Origin: Melieria omissa
Lineage: Eukaryota > Arthropoda > Insecta > Diptera > Ulidiidae
Length of the DNA: 64,000 nucleotides
NCBI GenBank assembly: GCA_963971225.1
Contig: OZ020270.1
Location: forward strand, 18,957,488 to 19,021,487
Direction of reading: 5' to 3'
Below are positions 20,371 to 32,290 of the stretch, piece by piece. The position numbers were made by a program, and so were the translations under genes. The stretch's first letter is position 1; every line of letters starts with the position of its first letter. Under the pieces are notes generated by a model. It was not told the DNA's origin. It did not search any database and saw only the letters and a list, made by a program, of their open reading frames with translations.

Positions 20371-21842
20371 ATCCGCAGCCATAAAATCTTTCGTTGAAAA
20401 TGGCTGTTATAATGATTGCAAAGAAAAAGCTTCGTCCACAAGTATATTTATTGAAAAAACAAACAGACTTTTTGATTGTTTGAATAGCCATGTTCTTTTT
20501 GATAAAAATCCTTTCCCATCAGCTCTTCGTGAGAATAACAATATCCAAAATTATTTGAAGGAAATGAAAAACTATGTCAAAAGTTGTCAGTATTCTAAAA
20601 CTGTATACTGTTGAAATGGTATAGTTTTATCAATTACTTCCGTTTTGTCTCTTTCACAAGATATCTGGGCGGAAAAATCCAATTTTCTTTTATTATCAAG
20701 ACTTAATCAAGACCCGCTTGAAAATCTTTTTTATTTGGTAAGAAAAAGCGGAGTTACAAACAATAATCCTTCACTTTTTGAGTTTGACCATATTCTTGCG
20801 ATAATGATCTCAATGAAAATAATAACATTTAAGGCAGGAACCTTCAATTGTGAACCAACTGACGAAGGTTCATTTATAATAATTGACAATAATACCAGTT
20901 TGTTTGAACATATGAGTGATGGTTCCCTTCGTTATTCCTCTGGTTTCATATTGATGCAAACTATTGAAAAATTTGACTGTCATAACTGCAAAAAGTTAAT
21001 AAAAGATGAGCTTTGTGATTTACAAAGAAACGAAATGTTTATATTTTTCAAAAATGTCAACTATTTTAACAGTAGTTTAAAACTAAAAGCTCCAATCGAC
21101 TAATTTTTTTTGTTTCAAAAATCGTTTACAACACATTTCATACGTTTTTTAAGGAAAACCCTCATTCCTCCAATATAAAAAAGCTTTTGTACAATCTGTG
21201 TGTTGCAAACGTAACAAAGTAGATGAATACAAAATGTGATTTTCAGAACCGTCTACTTGTTGGGAACATGAGCAATTTATATTAGACTAGCTGACCCGGC
21301 GAACTTCGTCCCGCACGTAGGAAAATATTAATGTATGCTTATTGAAAGAAATGGCGAATAGGCGTTTGCTTCTTGCGTTCACAAAGTTACTTTTGAACCG
21401 CTTTTTCGTAGATTACGCTTGTATACCAACATATTCAGTGCTGTTGTCCGATATAATTTCAGGTAATTCTTTTCACCAACATATCCTGGTTCTGATGAAA
21501 AGTGCTCAAAGGGGCATCTTCGGCGAAAAGCCAGCAATTGTTTACTTAGTGTGTCCTTTTCATAGGACAAACATAGCAGTTGTCATTAAACCCACTTTTT
21601 TCTTATACATATCTATTAAAGAGTGCAATTGTGCATTTGAAAGCTGCTTGAAGACACTGGCTGACTTCATAAACGCAGTTTGCAAAGCAACACTGCATTG
21701 GATAGAGTTCATAAACGCCATTGCCTTATTTTTGACAATGCATTGAGTTCATAAACGCATGGTAACCCTTTCCAATGCGCAACAGTTGCCGAATTTGTGC
21801 ATGGTTTCTATTTGTGTTGCTTTGTGTATTTTGGCGGTCGAA

Positions 21843-22548
21843 ATGACGGACACATCGTAAGATCAATTTTTATACAATTGAAATTTATTTGAGTTTTTAC
21901 ATTATTATTTTATTTATACATTATAGTGAAAAGAAATGGAATCACGAGAGGAAGAAGCTCCTTATAGAAGTTCGTTTGCGATATGAGCCAGAATTCAGTG
22001 CCAAAAGAAAGAAAAGGAATACAATTTGGGAACAGATTATGCGGGAGATTAAGGAGGTTGACAGCACATTCCTATTTTCTAGAGATGAAGCAACTAGATG
22101 TTTTATAAATATAATGGGCACATATAAACGAATAAAAAAACGTAACAACACTTCTGGTGAGAGTTCTACGAACTGGGAATTTTTCGAAATCTTAGATGAA
22201 GTTTTCGGCAGCCGCAGTAGCGTCCAGGTGCCGAGTGAAATGCTCGAATGTTCACTTCAAACCCTAGTGGAAGACTTAACAAGCGATTCCTCATTGACGC
22301 CCACCAACAGCCCTTCGACGATGAGCTCAAATGTAGCACCTTCAGATATCACCACACCAAGAAGTGTAATAAAACGAAAACGATGCGATGTTCTGGATTT
22401 TTTGAGCAAAGAATCTGAGGCAGATGCCAAAATGATGAAGAAACTATTGGACATGGAAACAGAAAAACTTGCGGTGGAAAAGGAGAAAGTAGCTGAACTG
22501 AAGGAAATTCGTGCCTTATTCCAGAGAATTGCAGAAAATTCACAATAA
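21843..22548 (+). CDS. Harbinger Myb/SANT-like DNA-binding protein, copy C, two exons
   Basis: In PIF/Harbinger elements the Myb-like partner binds DNA and brings the nuclease to the ends. Here I infer exon 1 at 21843-21856 (ATGACGGACACATC), a 70-bp intron at 21857-21926 starting GTAAGA and ending TTATAG, and exon 2 at 21927-22548. The join is in phase and gives 211 codons plus stop, beginning MTDTSEKKWNHERKKLLIEV, which restores the first Trp-containing helix. Further on come TIWEQI, a Ser/Thr/Pro-rich middle, a basic KRKR patch and a C-terminal coiled coil rich in KLAVEKEKVAELKE. The splice sites are predicted, not proven. Confidence 0.75.
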
Positions 22549-22692
22549 TTTTTTTAGTTTCTTAACTTTTTTGCCCTGATAGACTGAACTCTTTTTAAGT
22601 TGAATTAAAACCAAATATAAATGTAATAAATTTATTCTTATCAATTGAATTGACAATGAAATGCTTTAAACTTTTAAAATTTAATTGATATT

Positions 22693-24000
22693 TTAGGCTG
22701 ATAATAAAGTTGCCAATGCATCTCTCTTTGCTTTTGCCTCTCTCTGTCCTGATAAAGTGGTTTCTTCCAGCGTTTTAGATTCGATGATGTTTGGTTCTTC
22801 TACTATTTCATCTGCGATGTTGCCTTCATTTACAATAATAATGTTATGAATAATCATACATGCCATTGTTATTAATTTTGGCATATATGGTCGTTGAACA
22901 TCAATATACTTTAGTATTCAAAATTTTTTTTTTAAAACGCCAAATGCTTGTTCCACAACTACTCGAGTCGAACTTAGAATTATATTGTACTTCGTTTGCA
23001 CTGGTGTTAAGAATCCGTTATCACGATAAGGCACCATAATAAATGTTTCCAACGGATAACCTCCATCGCCCAAAAAATGGTAATTGGAACAAATCTTAAT
23101 TTCTTTATTCATTATGGCCTTCCTGATAGGGCTCATTTGCCAAATGGATGCGTCATGGCATGCGCCTGGACAACCGATAAATACATCAATAAACTTCATG
23201 TGACTGTCGGCAATAGCCTGGCAAAAAATTTAATATGAAAATAATAATTTCGGATTAAAAAAGTCAAATACATATTTACTTGTGCAATGATTGAGTACGT
23301 TCCCTTTCGGTTGCGATAACTGATTTCATCTTTGATTGGTTGCGAAATCGGAATGTGTGTCCCATCGACACACCCTAGCACAAAGGGAAAAGGATTGAAG
23401 CGTAGTGTTGAAAATTCTTCACTGACTCGCTTTTGTTCAGCTGCAGGCTTTGGAAATTTTATAACATCTCCCTTTAAGCGGCAAATCATCTTTATTATTT
23501 TAACAAACATTTTATGTGCAAGACCAATTGCCACATCAAAACGATCGCTGACATCTCTAAATGAACAATTATTGCTAAGTTTCCAAATCGTTATTTGTAA
23601 TGCTTTTACTAAAGAAATTCCAATGCGCCCAGTTGTGAATGAACCCCACCAAGGTCTTATCATAAACTGTAATTTCTGAAAAATAAAAATATTACTTATT
23701 TTCCATTTAACATTTAGTAATAAATACCATAAATGTGCTCTATTTCATTCGAAAATGAGAGTAAAATACGTCGTCCTGCATACTCTCAATAGTTTTGCAA
23801 AACTTGGACGTTTTCGGGATTTTTCTTTTTCGATTGCGCTCAATTGCCAATGCGATACGTCGACGCTTTCTTTTATTTAGAAAGTTTCTAATTAACGTGG
23901 TGTTGCTGCCTTTCTTCGCATCAACCACTTCGAGAGCAGTTTTCAATAAAAAAGCGCAGGATTGCTGCAGATTCATTTTACACAAAGCAACGAAACACAC
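22693..24000 (-). pseudogene. Harbinger DDE nuclease, copy C, two in-frame stops
   Basis: Inferred exons 23728-24000, 23280-23675 and 22693-23217, equal in length to copy B. It keeps the family-typical HD (CHDASIW) after GCPGA, where copies B and D have HE and HK, so this active-site region is the least changed. It carries TAG at 23740-23742 near the end of exon 1 (AAG in other copies) and the TGA after LKKKF shared with B and D. It is therefore inactive as a single reading frame. Confidence 0.82.
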
Positions 24001-24142
24001 GACAAAGTATTTATGCGTTCATAAAGGTTTAAAAATGTCATTGCATTATTTGACAGCGCAGTGTTGCAATGCAGTATTGCTTTGCCTTGTAAGCGCAACT
24101 GTTTGCAGTGTTGCTTTGCAACCTGCGTTTATGAAGTCAGCC

Positions 24143-24653
24143 ACTCTCTCTCTTTGCACGGCACTACACTGCACTGGCTCAGTGCAAACAGATCGAATCA
24201 GAGCTGCCAGCGAAGAAAAGCAAAACATGTGTGTGCATGACATATGAGGGCTGAGTCTTTGTTGCTTTATAACATTAGTGTGTGCGAACACACTAAAGGC
24301 AATGCACAGTAAAGGCAATGAAATTTACTGCAATGACACTGAATGCAGTAAGTTATACCACTAAGCAAATAAACACATAGAGGTCTCAACTGGCACAAAT
24401 TTGCGTACCAGCGCAGTAGGTCCCATACGCACTTCGGCTATTCGAACATATTCGCGATGACTTCGGCAAACTTCTCAATTCGAAGTCAGCTTTCATAATT
24501 TGCTTTATGTTGATGTGGTCAGTCGCACATCAACTGTGCGCTGTGATGATGTTACTGCTGCTGTTATGCGCCTTGCTTTCAGCGCAGCAGGTCCCATACG
24601 CACTTCGGCTAGCCGAAAATATTCGCAAAATTGTGTGCGTTGCCTTCACACGC
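24143..24653 (+). other. P-related part of unit C before the LINE
   Basis: Continues the unit after the Harbinger end with GCACGGCACTACACTGCACT and includes the direct-repeat pair GGTCCCATACGCACTTCGGC. It contains no credible gene before the P-transposase remnant, which resumes past the LINE at 27884. It gives the empty sites for the X, hAT and P-like insertions of unit A. Confidence 0.6.
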
Positions 24654-24665
24654 AATGAAATAATC

Positions 24666-27600
24666 TTACTTACTTACTTACTTAACTGGCCATAACAACC
24701 CGTTATCGGGTTACGGCCTGCCGCAAAACTTCTCTCCAGGCGCCTCTGCTTCGCGCGCGCCTTCTCCAGTTGGTCACACCAAGAGATACCAGGGCCTCTT
24801 CCACTTGGTCCTTCCACCGGGGACACGGCCTCCCTCTTCGCCGTCGACCTCCAACCATCGCATCGAATACCTTTTTCGCCGGAGAGCTTCGTCGTCCATG
24901 CGGCAAACATGACCGAGCCAGCGTTGCCGCTGGATGTTAATTCTCTGCGCTACGTCCATGTCCTGATACAGCTCATACAGCTCGTTATAGGTTCGTATGC
25001 GATAGTCGTCACCAACCCGAACAGGGCCGAAGATTTTGCGAAGTACCTTCCTCTCGAACACTCCAAGGGCCGCTATGTCGTTTCGTGTCATTGTCCATGC
25101 TTCAGCGCCATAGAGGAGCACGGGCAAGATAAGCGTCCTATAGAGTGAAAGTTTTGTCGGTCGAGAGAGGTCTCTACTTCTCAATTGCCTACCGAGACCG
25201 TAGTAGCACCTGTTGGCAAGAGTTATCCTTCGCTTTATCTCCAGACTGACATCATTGCTGCTGTTGATGGCGGTGCCAAGGTAGACGAATTCCTTGACAA
25301 CTTCAAAAGCATACCTGTCGGCCTCGACGTGAGACCCTAGCCGCTGCGAGTCCCTGCGTGTAGACAGCATATACTTCGTCTTGCCCTCATTTACCACCAG
25401 ACCCATTTTGGCAGATTCTCTTTCGATAGCCGCAAAGGCAGCGGTGACATCTCGCTTGTTACGTCCGATGACATCAATATCATCAGCGTAAGCAAGGAGC
25501 TGGACACTTTTGTTGAAAATTGTGCCATTACGATGTACACCGGCCTTGCGCAGAACACTCTCCATGGTGAAGTTGAAGAGGTCGCAGGACAAAGGATCGC
25601 CCTGTCTGAAACCTCGAACGGTATCAAAGGGATCGGAGAAGTCACTTCCAACCTTGACGGAGCTGCGCGTATTGCTCAACGTCGCTCTGCAAAGTCTAAC
25701 GAGCTTTGCAGGGATACCAAGTTCAGACAATGCGGCATATAGGCGATCCCTTATCGGGCTATCGAATGCTGCCTTGTAATCGATGAAGAGGTGGTGTGTA
25801 TCGATTTGGTTCTCATGGGTCTTCTCCAGGATTTGGCGTAGAGTGAATATCTGGTCGATGGTGGACTTACCAGGTCTAAAGCCGCACTGATAAGGTCCAA
25901 TCAGCGCCTTGGCGAGTGGCTTTAGTCTTTCACATAATACGCACGTCAGGACCTTGTATGCAATGGGAAGTAGGCTGATACCCCTGTAGTTGGCGCATAT
26001 TGTTGGGTCGCCTTTCTTCAGCACAGGGCAAAGGGCACTGAGGTTCCAATCGTTGGGCATTCGTTCCTCCAGCCATATTTTGCAAATGAGCTGATGCATG
26101 CACCCAATCAGCTCACCGCCGCCGGCCTTGAACATTTCAGCTGGTAGCCCATCCGGCCCTGCAGCTTTGTTGTTCTTCAGTCGCTGGATAGCGACCCGGA
26201 CCTCGTCATGGCTGGGCGGTGGCACATCCACACCGTCGTCGTCGATTGGTGCCATCTGGGCATCTTCACCACTGGCGGTATTGTTCCTTTCGTCGCCTGC
26301 GAGCAGCTTGGTGAAGTGCTCCTTCCACAACCTCAGCACACCCTGCGCATCCGTAACCAGATCCCCGTTTTCGTCTCTGCAAGAAGATGCCCCAGGCTTA
26401 AATCCTTCCGTAAGACGCTTAACTTTTTGGAAGAATTTTCGGGCGTCATTCCTGCTCCTGCACTCCTCGATTTCCTCACGCTCGCGCCTTTCTTGCTCCC
26501 GTTTCTTGCGTCTAAAAAGGCACCTCTCTTTCTTCCTCTCCTCCCGGTATTTTTCTGTCATGGCTCGCGTGGCGGCCGACTGCAGGGTCTTCTTGTATGC
26601 AGCATTCTTCACTGCAGTGGCTGCGCGACACTCTTCATCGTACCATTGGTTTTTTGGTGGTGGGCGTCGAAAACCAAGGACATTTTCTGCGGCGGTGCGC
26701 ATAGAGTGGGATAAGTGAGCCCATAATCCGCCGACGTCATCAGGTGGAGAGGGGGAACGACCGAGCTGGTTGGAGAGTTGAGCGGAGTAGGCTTCGGCTA
26801 CCCCTTGTGATCGCAGCTTACTGATGTCCAGCTTTCTTCGCAAACTAGGTTGTGCGGTCTTCGCTGCGCAAAGACGCATGCGTACCTTGGCTGCAACATG
26901 GTAGTGGTCCGAGTCGATGTTGGGTCCTCGGAACGTGCGCACATCTAGAATGCTAGAAGCATGCCTTCCATCAATCACAATGTGATCAATCTGGTTGCGG
27001 GTGGATTGATCGGGGGATAACCAGGTGGCCTTGTGGATATCGAGGTGCTGGAATCTGGTGCTACTGTTGTTCGAAGTGGTCCCATGGAGGCTGAACTGCC
27101 CGACTGTGGGGCCAAAGATGCCTTCTCGCCCGACCTTTGCGTTGAAGTCCCCGAGGACAATTTTGACGTCATGGGCCGGGCACCCGTCGTAGACGTCCTC
27201 GAGCTTCGCATAGAAGGCATCCTTGGTCGCATCGTCCTTCTCTTCCGTCGGGGCGTGCGAGCAAATTAGGCTGATGCTAAAGTATTTAGCTTTGATGCGG
27301 ATCGAAGCCAGCCGTTCGTTCACCGGAGTGAACCGAGAGACGTGGTGGCGAAGTCTCTTGCTGACCACAAATCCGCAGCCAAATTCGCGCTTCTCCGCAT
27401 GGCAGCTGTAGTAGATATCGCAGTCTGCTCGCTTGGAGCAACCTTGTCCTGTCCATCGCATTTCCTGGATGGCGGTGATGTCAGCCTTACATTTCGTGAG
27501 GGCTTCCGCCAGTTGGATAGAGGCACCTTCCCTATAGAGGGTCCGGACATTCCAGGTGCATATCCTCAAATCATGGTCCTTGAATCGTTTGCTGTGGTCG

Positions 27601-27883
27601 TCAACATTGTGGGTTCCTTCCGAGGCTTGCTTTTTGGCTTTCATTGGTAGATGATTTTCCGTGGCGGGCACCAAACCCTGCGCACAACCCAAACTTTAAG
27701 TCCTGGGGATAGGACTCGCTGCACACATTAGTTCACTATTCAGCGGATGCCAAATAGCTATCCAGAAGGGCCGCGCGGAGGCTGTGCATCAGCTTGGATT
27801 GGACAGGGACAAGGATCGTTCTGGCGTTCGCCAGGTTGAACGCAATCAGAGACTTTACCTTGTATGTCCGCTCCCTTCCTTCC
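24666..27883 (-). mobile_element. RTE-like non-LTR retrotransposon, copy 2 (nearly complete, 3218 bp)
   Basis: Minus-strand copy with a (CTTA)n run at its left edge (the 3' tail) and the common 5' start at 27883. The 12-bp duplication AATGAAATAATC flanks it (24654-24665, 27884-27895); the empty site is in units A and B. It is the most complete copy. A 45-bp in-frame gap relative to copy 3 lies in the endonuclease, and a 2-bp insertion breaks the C-terminus. Confidence 0.88.
24703..27644 (-). pseudogene. RTE-like endonuclease/reverse transcriptase, copy 2 (C-terminal frameshift)
   Basis: From ATG at 27644 one frame is open for about 950 residues down to 24774. It shows the endonuclease (ICTWNVRTLYREG, IQEMRW, GDFNAKVGREG, SDHY), a basic linker, RT (NYRGISLL, FIDYKAAFDS, GFRQGDPLS, YADDIDVIG) and the C-terminal block RWLGHVCRMDD. 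Just after this a 2-bp insertion (CTCTCC for CTCC near 24885) shifts the frame; the true C-terminus continues at 24703-24906. Endonuclease and RT are intact by eye, so it may have lost function only recently. Confidence 0.85.
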
Positions 27884-29095
27884 AATGAAATAATCAACCA
27901 CCAAAAAAGCCAACAAAAGCAACAACACAATTTCACTTGTTCGCGCTTATTTTTGTGTGTATACCTTTTTTTCGTTGACGATCGCTTTTGCTTCAACAAA
28001 TTTGCTGATGATGAAACTTCGACTGATGGACATATTTCTTGGTCGATTATTTGCAGGTTATGTGATTTGGATGAAAAGAATTCAACCCGCCTTTGTCCCA
28101 AATTGACAACAAAGCATATTCATCCTAATTCATTTGAAAAAATGAAGGTTAAATACGCAACTCATATTTAGCAATACTGTATCCGCAGCCATAAAATCTT
28201 TCGTTGAAAATAGCTGTTATAATGATTGCAAAGAAAAAGCTTCGTCCACAGCTATATTTATTGAAATAACAAACAGACTTTTTGATTGTTTGAATAGCTA
28301 TGTTCTTTTTGATAAAAATCCTTTCCGATCAGCTCTTCGTGAGAATAACAATATCCAAAATTATTTGAAGGAAATGAAAAACTATGTCAAAAGTTGTCAG
28401 TATTCTAAAACTGTATACTGTTGAAATGGTATAGTTTTATCAATTACTTCCGTTTTGTCTCTTTCACAAGATATCTGGGCTGAAAAATCCAATTTTCTTT
28501 TATTATCAAGACTTAATCAAGACCCGCTTGAAAATCTTTTTTTTTGGTAAGAAAAAGCGGAGTTACAAACAATAATCCTTCACTTTTTGAGTTTGACCAT
28601 ATTCTTGCGATAATGATCTCAATGAAAATAATAGCATTTAAGGCAGGAACCTTCAATTGTGAACCAACTGACGAAGGTTCATTAATAATAATTGACAATA
28701 ATACCAGTTTGTTTGAACATATGAGTGATGGTTCCCTTCGTTATTCCTCTGGTTTCATATTGATGCAAACTATTGAAAAATTTTACTGTCATAACTGCAA
28801 AAAGTTAATAAAAGATGAGCTTTGTGATTTACAAAGAAACGAAATGTTTATATTTTTCAAAAATTTCAACTATTTTAACAGTAGTTTAAAACTAAAAGCT
28901 CCAATCGACTAATTTTTTTTGTTTCAAAAATCGTTTACAACACATTTCATACGTTTTGTAAGGAAAACTCTCATTCCTCCAATATAAAAAAGCTTTTGTA
29001 CAATCTGTGTGTTGCAAACGTAACAAAGTAGATGAATACAAAATGTGATTTTCAGAACCGTCTACTTGTTGGGAACATGAGCAATTTATATTAGA
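27884..29095 (+). pseudogene. P/THAP9-like transposase C-terminal remnant, unit C
   Basis: Same remnant as in units A and B, resuming after the LINE. It keeps the ancestral frameshift and TGA; in addition a one-base loss near 28541 shifts the frame between NQDPLEN and VRKSG. Motifs KLTTKHIHPNSFEKMKVKYA and NNNPSLFEF are still readable. Confidence 0.75.
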
Positions 29096-29651
29096 CTAGC
29101 TGACCCGGCGAACTTCGTCCCGCACGTAGGAAAATATTAATGTATGCTTATTGAAAGAAATGGCGAATAGGCGTTTGCTTCTTGCGTTCACAAAGTTACT
29201 TTTGAACCGCTTTTTCGTAGATTACGCTTGTATACCAACATATTCAGTGCTGTTGTCCGATATAATTTCAGGTAATTCTTTTCACCAACATATCCTGGTT
29301 CTGATGAAAAGTGCTCAAAGGGGCATCTTCGGCGAAAAGCCAGCAATTGTTTACTTAGTGTGTCCTTTTCATAGGACAAACATAGCAGTTGTCATTAAAC
29401 CCACTTTTTTCTTATACATATCTATTAAAGAGTGCAATTGTGCATTTGAAAGCTGCTTGAAGACACTGGCTGACTTCATAAACGCAGTTTGCAAAGCAAC
29501 ACTGCATTGGATAGAGTTCATAAACGCCATTGCCTTATTTTTGACAATGCATTGAGTTCATAAACGCATGGTAACCCTTTCCAATGCGCAACAGTTGCCG
29601 AATTTGTGCATGGTTTCTATTTGTGTTGCTTTGTGTATTTTGGCGGTCGAA

Positions 29652-30003
29652 ATGACGGAATTTTTCGAAATCTTAGATGAAGTTTTGGGCAGCCGCAGTA
29701 GCGTCCAGGTGCCGAGTGAAATGCTCGAATGTTCACTTCAAACCCTAGTGGGCGATTCCTCATTGACGCCCACCAACAGCCCTTCGACGATGAGCTCAAA
29801 TGTAGCACCTTCAGATATCACCACACCAAGAAGTGTAATAAAACGAAAACGAAAATTTTTGAGCAAAGAATCTGAGGCAGATGCCAAAATGATGAAGAAA
29901 CTATTGGACATGGAAACAGAAAAACTTGCGGTGGAAAAGGAGAAAGTAGCTGAACTGAAGGAAATTCGTGCCTTATTCCAGAGAATTGCAGAAAATTCAC
30001 AAT
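29652..30003 (+). pseudogene. Harbinger Myb-like protein, copy D, 5' half deleted
   Basis: The ATG of exon 1 is fused to the middle of exon 2 (ATGACGGAATTTTTCG), so the Myb/SANT-like domain is lost. The downstream acidic/Ser-rich segment and coiled coil remain open. A small gap also removes five codons near 29751. Confidence 0.72.
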
Positions 30004-30119
30004 TATTTTTTTTTAGTTTTTTTTAACTTTTTTGCCCTGATAGACTGAAGTCTTTTTAAGTTGAATTAAAACCAAATATAAATGTTATTCTTATCAATTG
30101 AATTGACAATGAAATGCTT

Positions 30120-31427
30120 TTAACTTTTAAAATTTAATTGATATATTAGGCTGATAATAAAGTTGCCAATGCATCTCTTTGCTTTTGCCTCTCTCTGTCC
30201 TGATAAAGTGGTTTCTTCGAGCGTTTCAGATTCGATGATGTTTGGTTCTTCTACTATTTCATCTGCGATGTTGCCTTCATTTACAATAATAATGTTATGA
30301 ATAATCATACATGCCATTGTTATTAATTTTGGCATATATGGTCGTTGAACATCAATATACTTTAGTATTCAAAATTTTTTTTTTAAAACGCCAAATGCTT
30401 GTTCCACAACTACTCGAGTCGAACTTAGAATTATATTGTACTTCGTTTGCACTGGTGTTAAGAATCCGTTATCACGATAAGGCACCATAATAAATGTTTC
30501 CAACGGATAACCTCCATCGCCCAAAAAATGGTAATTGGAACAAATCTTAATTTCTTTATTCATTATGGCCTTCCTGATAGGGCTCATTTGCCAAATGGAT
30601 GTTTTATGGCATGCGCCTGGACAACCGATAAATACATCAATAAACTTCATGTGACTGTCGACAATAGCCTGGCAAAAAATTTAATATGAAAATAATAATT
30701 TCAGATTAAAAAAGTCAAATACATATTTACTTGTGCAATGATTGAGTACGTTCCCTTTCGGTTGCGATAACTGATTTCATCTTTGATTGGTTGCGAAATC
30801 GGAATGTGTGTCCCATCGACAGCGAAGCGTAGTGTTGAAAATTCTTCACTGACTCGCTTTTGTTCAGCTGCAGTCTTTGGAAATTTTATAACATCTCCCT
30901 TTAAGCGGCAAATCATCTTTATTATTTTAACAAACATTTTATGTGCAAGACCAATTGCCACATCAAAACGATCGCTGACATCTCTAAATGAACAATTATT
31001 GCTAAGTTTCCAAATCGTTATTTGTAATGCTTTTGCTAAAGAAATTCCAATGCGCCCAGTTGTGAATGAACGCCACCAAGGTCTTATCATAAACTGTAAT
31101 TTCTGAAAAATAAAAATATGACTTATTTTCCATTTAACATTTAGTAATAAATACCATAAATGTGCTCTTTTTCATTCGAAAATGAGAGTAAAATACGTCG
31201 TCCTGCATACTCTCAATAGTTTTGCAAAACTTGGACGTTTTCGGGATTTTTCTTTTTCGATTGCGCTCAATTGCCAAGGCGATACGTCGACGCTTTCTTT
31301 TATTTAGAAAGTTTCTAATTAACGTGGTGTTGCTGCCTTTCTTCGCATCAACCACTTCGAGAGCAGTTTTCAATAAAAAAGCGCAGGATTGCTGCAGATT
31401 CATTTTACACAAAGCAACCAAACACAC
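30120..31427 (-). pseudogene. Harbinger DDE nuclease, copy D
   Basis: Three-exon gene as in copies B and C, with more damage: a 27-bp in-frame deletion just before VDGTHI removes nine residues of the first catalytic block (near 30822), the HD position reads HK, the shared TGA follows LKKKF, and a 2-bp loss near 30174 shifts the C-terminus. Exon 1 is open. Confidence 0.8.
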
Positions 31428-31611
31428 GACAAAGTATTTATGCGTTCATAAAGGTTTAAAAATGTCATTGCATTATTTGACAGCGCAGTGTTGCAATGCA
31501 GTATTGCTTTGCCTTGTAAGCGCAACTGTTTGCAGTGTTGCTTTGCAACCTGCGTTTATGAAGTCAGCCACTCTCTCTCTTTGCACGGCACTGCACTGCA
31601 CTGGCTCAGTG

Positions 31612-32027
31612 CATGGCACAATAAACAAGGTAGTGGCAGGAAGGAGCGAATTTTATTTTTTTCTCGTCAGAGTTCGGTAGGTTGTCAGAAATTTTTGTCT
31701 GTTTTGTTTACATTCGGCGAACAGCATTGCCAGTCAACTCTTTTTCTGTGGAATTTTAAGCATTTTTGCAATGACGAAAGAATATTATTATTCCAACTTT
31801 TATGAATTAACGCAAAATCGGCGAACTACGGGCTTAGCACTTTTGCCCCTAATTGTAAAACAACATTAAAACAAAGATGCTATGTACTTTTGCTGTTAAT
31901 TGATGTATTTTTACGTTTTCGAATAGACCAAGTGGTCTATTCGATGCTGGCAATACTGTTGGGAAGAGAACCGTCCGTCCCATTTATTGCTAGACTAAAA
32001 ATTACAATAATATTGTAACAACATATA
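31612..32027. other. Unassigned segment past the array break
   Basis: No credible gene. It contains a 10-bp-arm hairpin (CGAATAGACC/GGTCTATTCG, 31919-31942) and a 14-bp inverted pair (AACAGCATTGCCAG near 31720 and its near-inverse near 31946), which could be the ends of a small MITE of about 240 bp; no target duplication could be settled. Confidence 0.4.
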
Positions 32028-32290
32028 CACTGGTCAGAATAAGTTTGCGTACAAGGGGTACGTAGCTTTTTCATATGAAAAATAAATCAGTTAAAGTTAT
32101 TTTTATATTTTTTAAAACAAAATATTTTTTATTTCTTCCGTAAAGTTAGTTATTTCATTCCATTAAGATAATAATATGAAAAACTTGACCAAACTGTGAA
32201 AGAAAAGCCAAAAACAAAATATGTTATGAATTCACCTCAGAAAAAGTTTGCGTACCAGATAAGGTTATGTCACAGATAACTCATCATATA

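Larger units (their letters stand above)
17300..21290 (+). pseudogene. P/THAP9-like transposase C-terminal remnant, unit B, split by a LINE
   Basis: Same remnant as 4770-5985. The first part (to 17625) encodes KLTTKHIHPNSFEKMKVKYA; the rest (20371-21290) encodes the SRLNQDPLEN block and the C-terminus. It carries the ancestral frameshift and TGA seen in the other units. The RTE-like LINE at 17636-20370 splits it. Confidence 0.75.
21659..24142. mobile_element. PIF/Harbinger element, copy C, uninterrupted (2484 bp)
   Basis: The only copy without internal insertions. Ends GGCTGACTTC and GAAGTCAGCC, ACT at 21656-21658 and 24143-24145. Convergent genes: Myb-like protein on plus, nuclease on minus. 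The nuclease carries two stops but the Myb-like gene is open. Confidence 0.9.
29468..31569. mobile_element. PIF/Harbinger element, copy D (internally deleted, 2102 bp)
   Basis: Both ends and the ACT duplication (29465-29467, 31570-31572) are present. About 350 bp are missing between GACGGA and TTTTTCGAAATC near 29659, which removes the intron and the first half of the Myb-like gene. The nuclease has a 27-bp deletion and a 2-bp deletion. Only about 40 bp of the following P-related part remain before homology stops near 31611. Confidence 0.87.
1..31611. repeat. Tandem array of Harbinger + P-remnant composite units
   Basis: A segment of about 4.5 kb recurs in direct orientation. Each unit contains a Harbinger element and about 2 kb with a P-transposase remnant. 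Harbinger starts lie at 6358, 21659 and 29468. After removing later insertions the spacings are about 4.53 and 4.58 kb. The first unit is cut by the window start and the last breaks off at about 31611, some 40 bases past its Harbinger end. Flanks of every Harbinger copy match, so the units arose by duplication of one insertion and not by independent insertions. Confidence 0.88.

Noticed and set aside
21285..21315. CTAGCTGACCCGGCGAACTT block considered as a Helitron 3' end (also at 29096)
   Set aside because: It reads CTAG then T on the minus strand, but no proper hairpin forms before it and no Rep/helicase or TC start was found.
31719..31960. Small hAT-like MITE with AACAGYATTGCCAG ends
   Set aside because: The inverted pair is real, but no target duplication fits and there is no second copy, so it is only mentioned within the unassigned segment.
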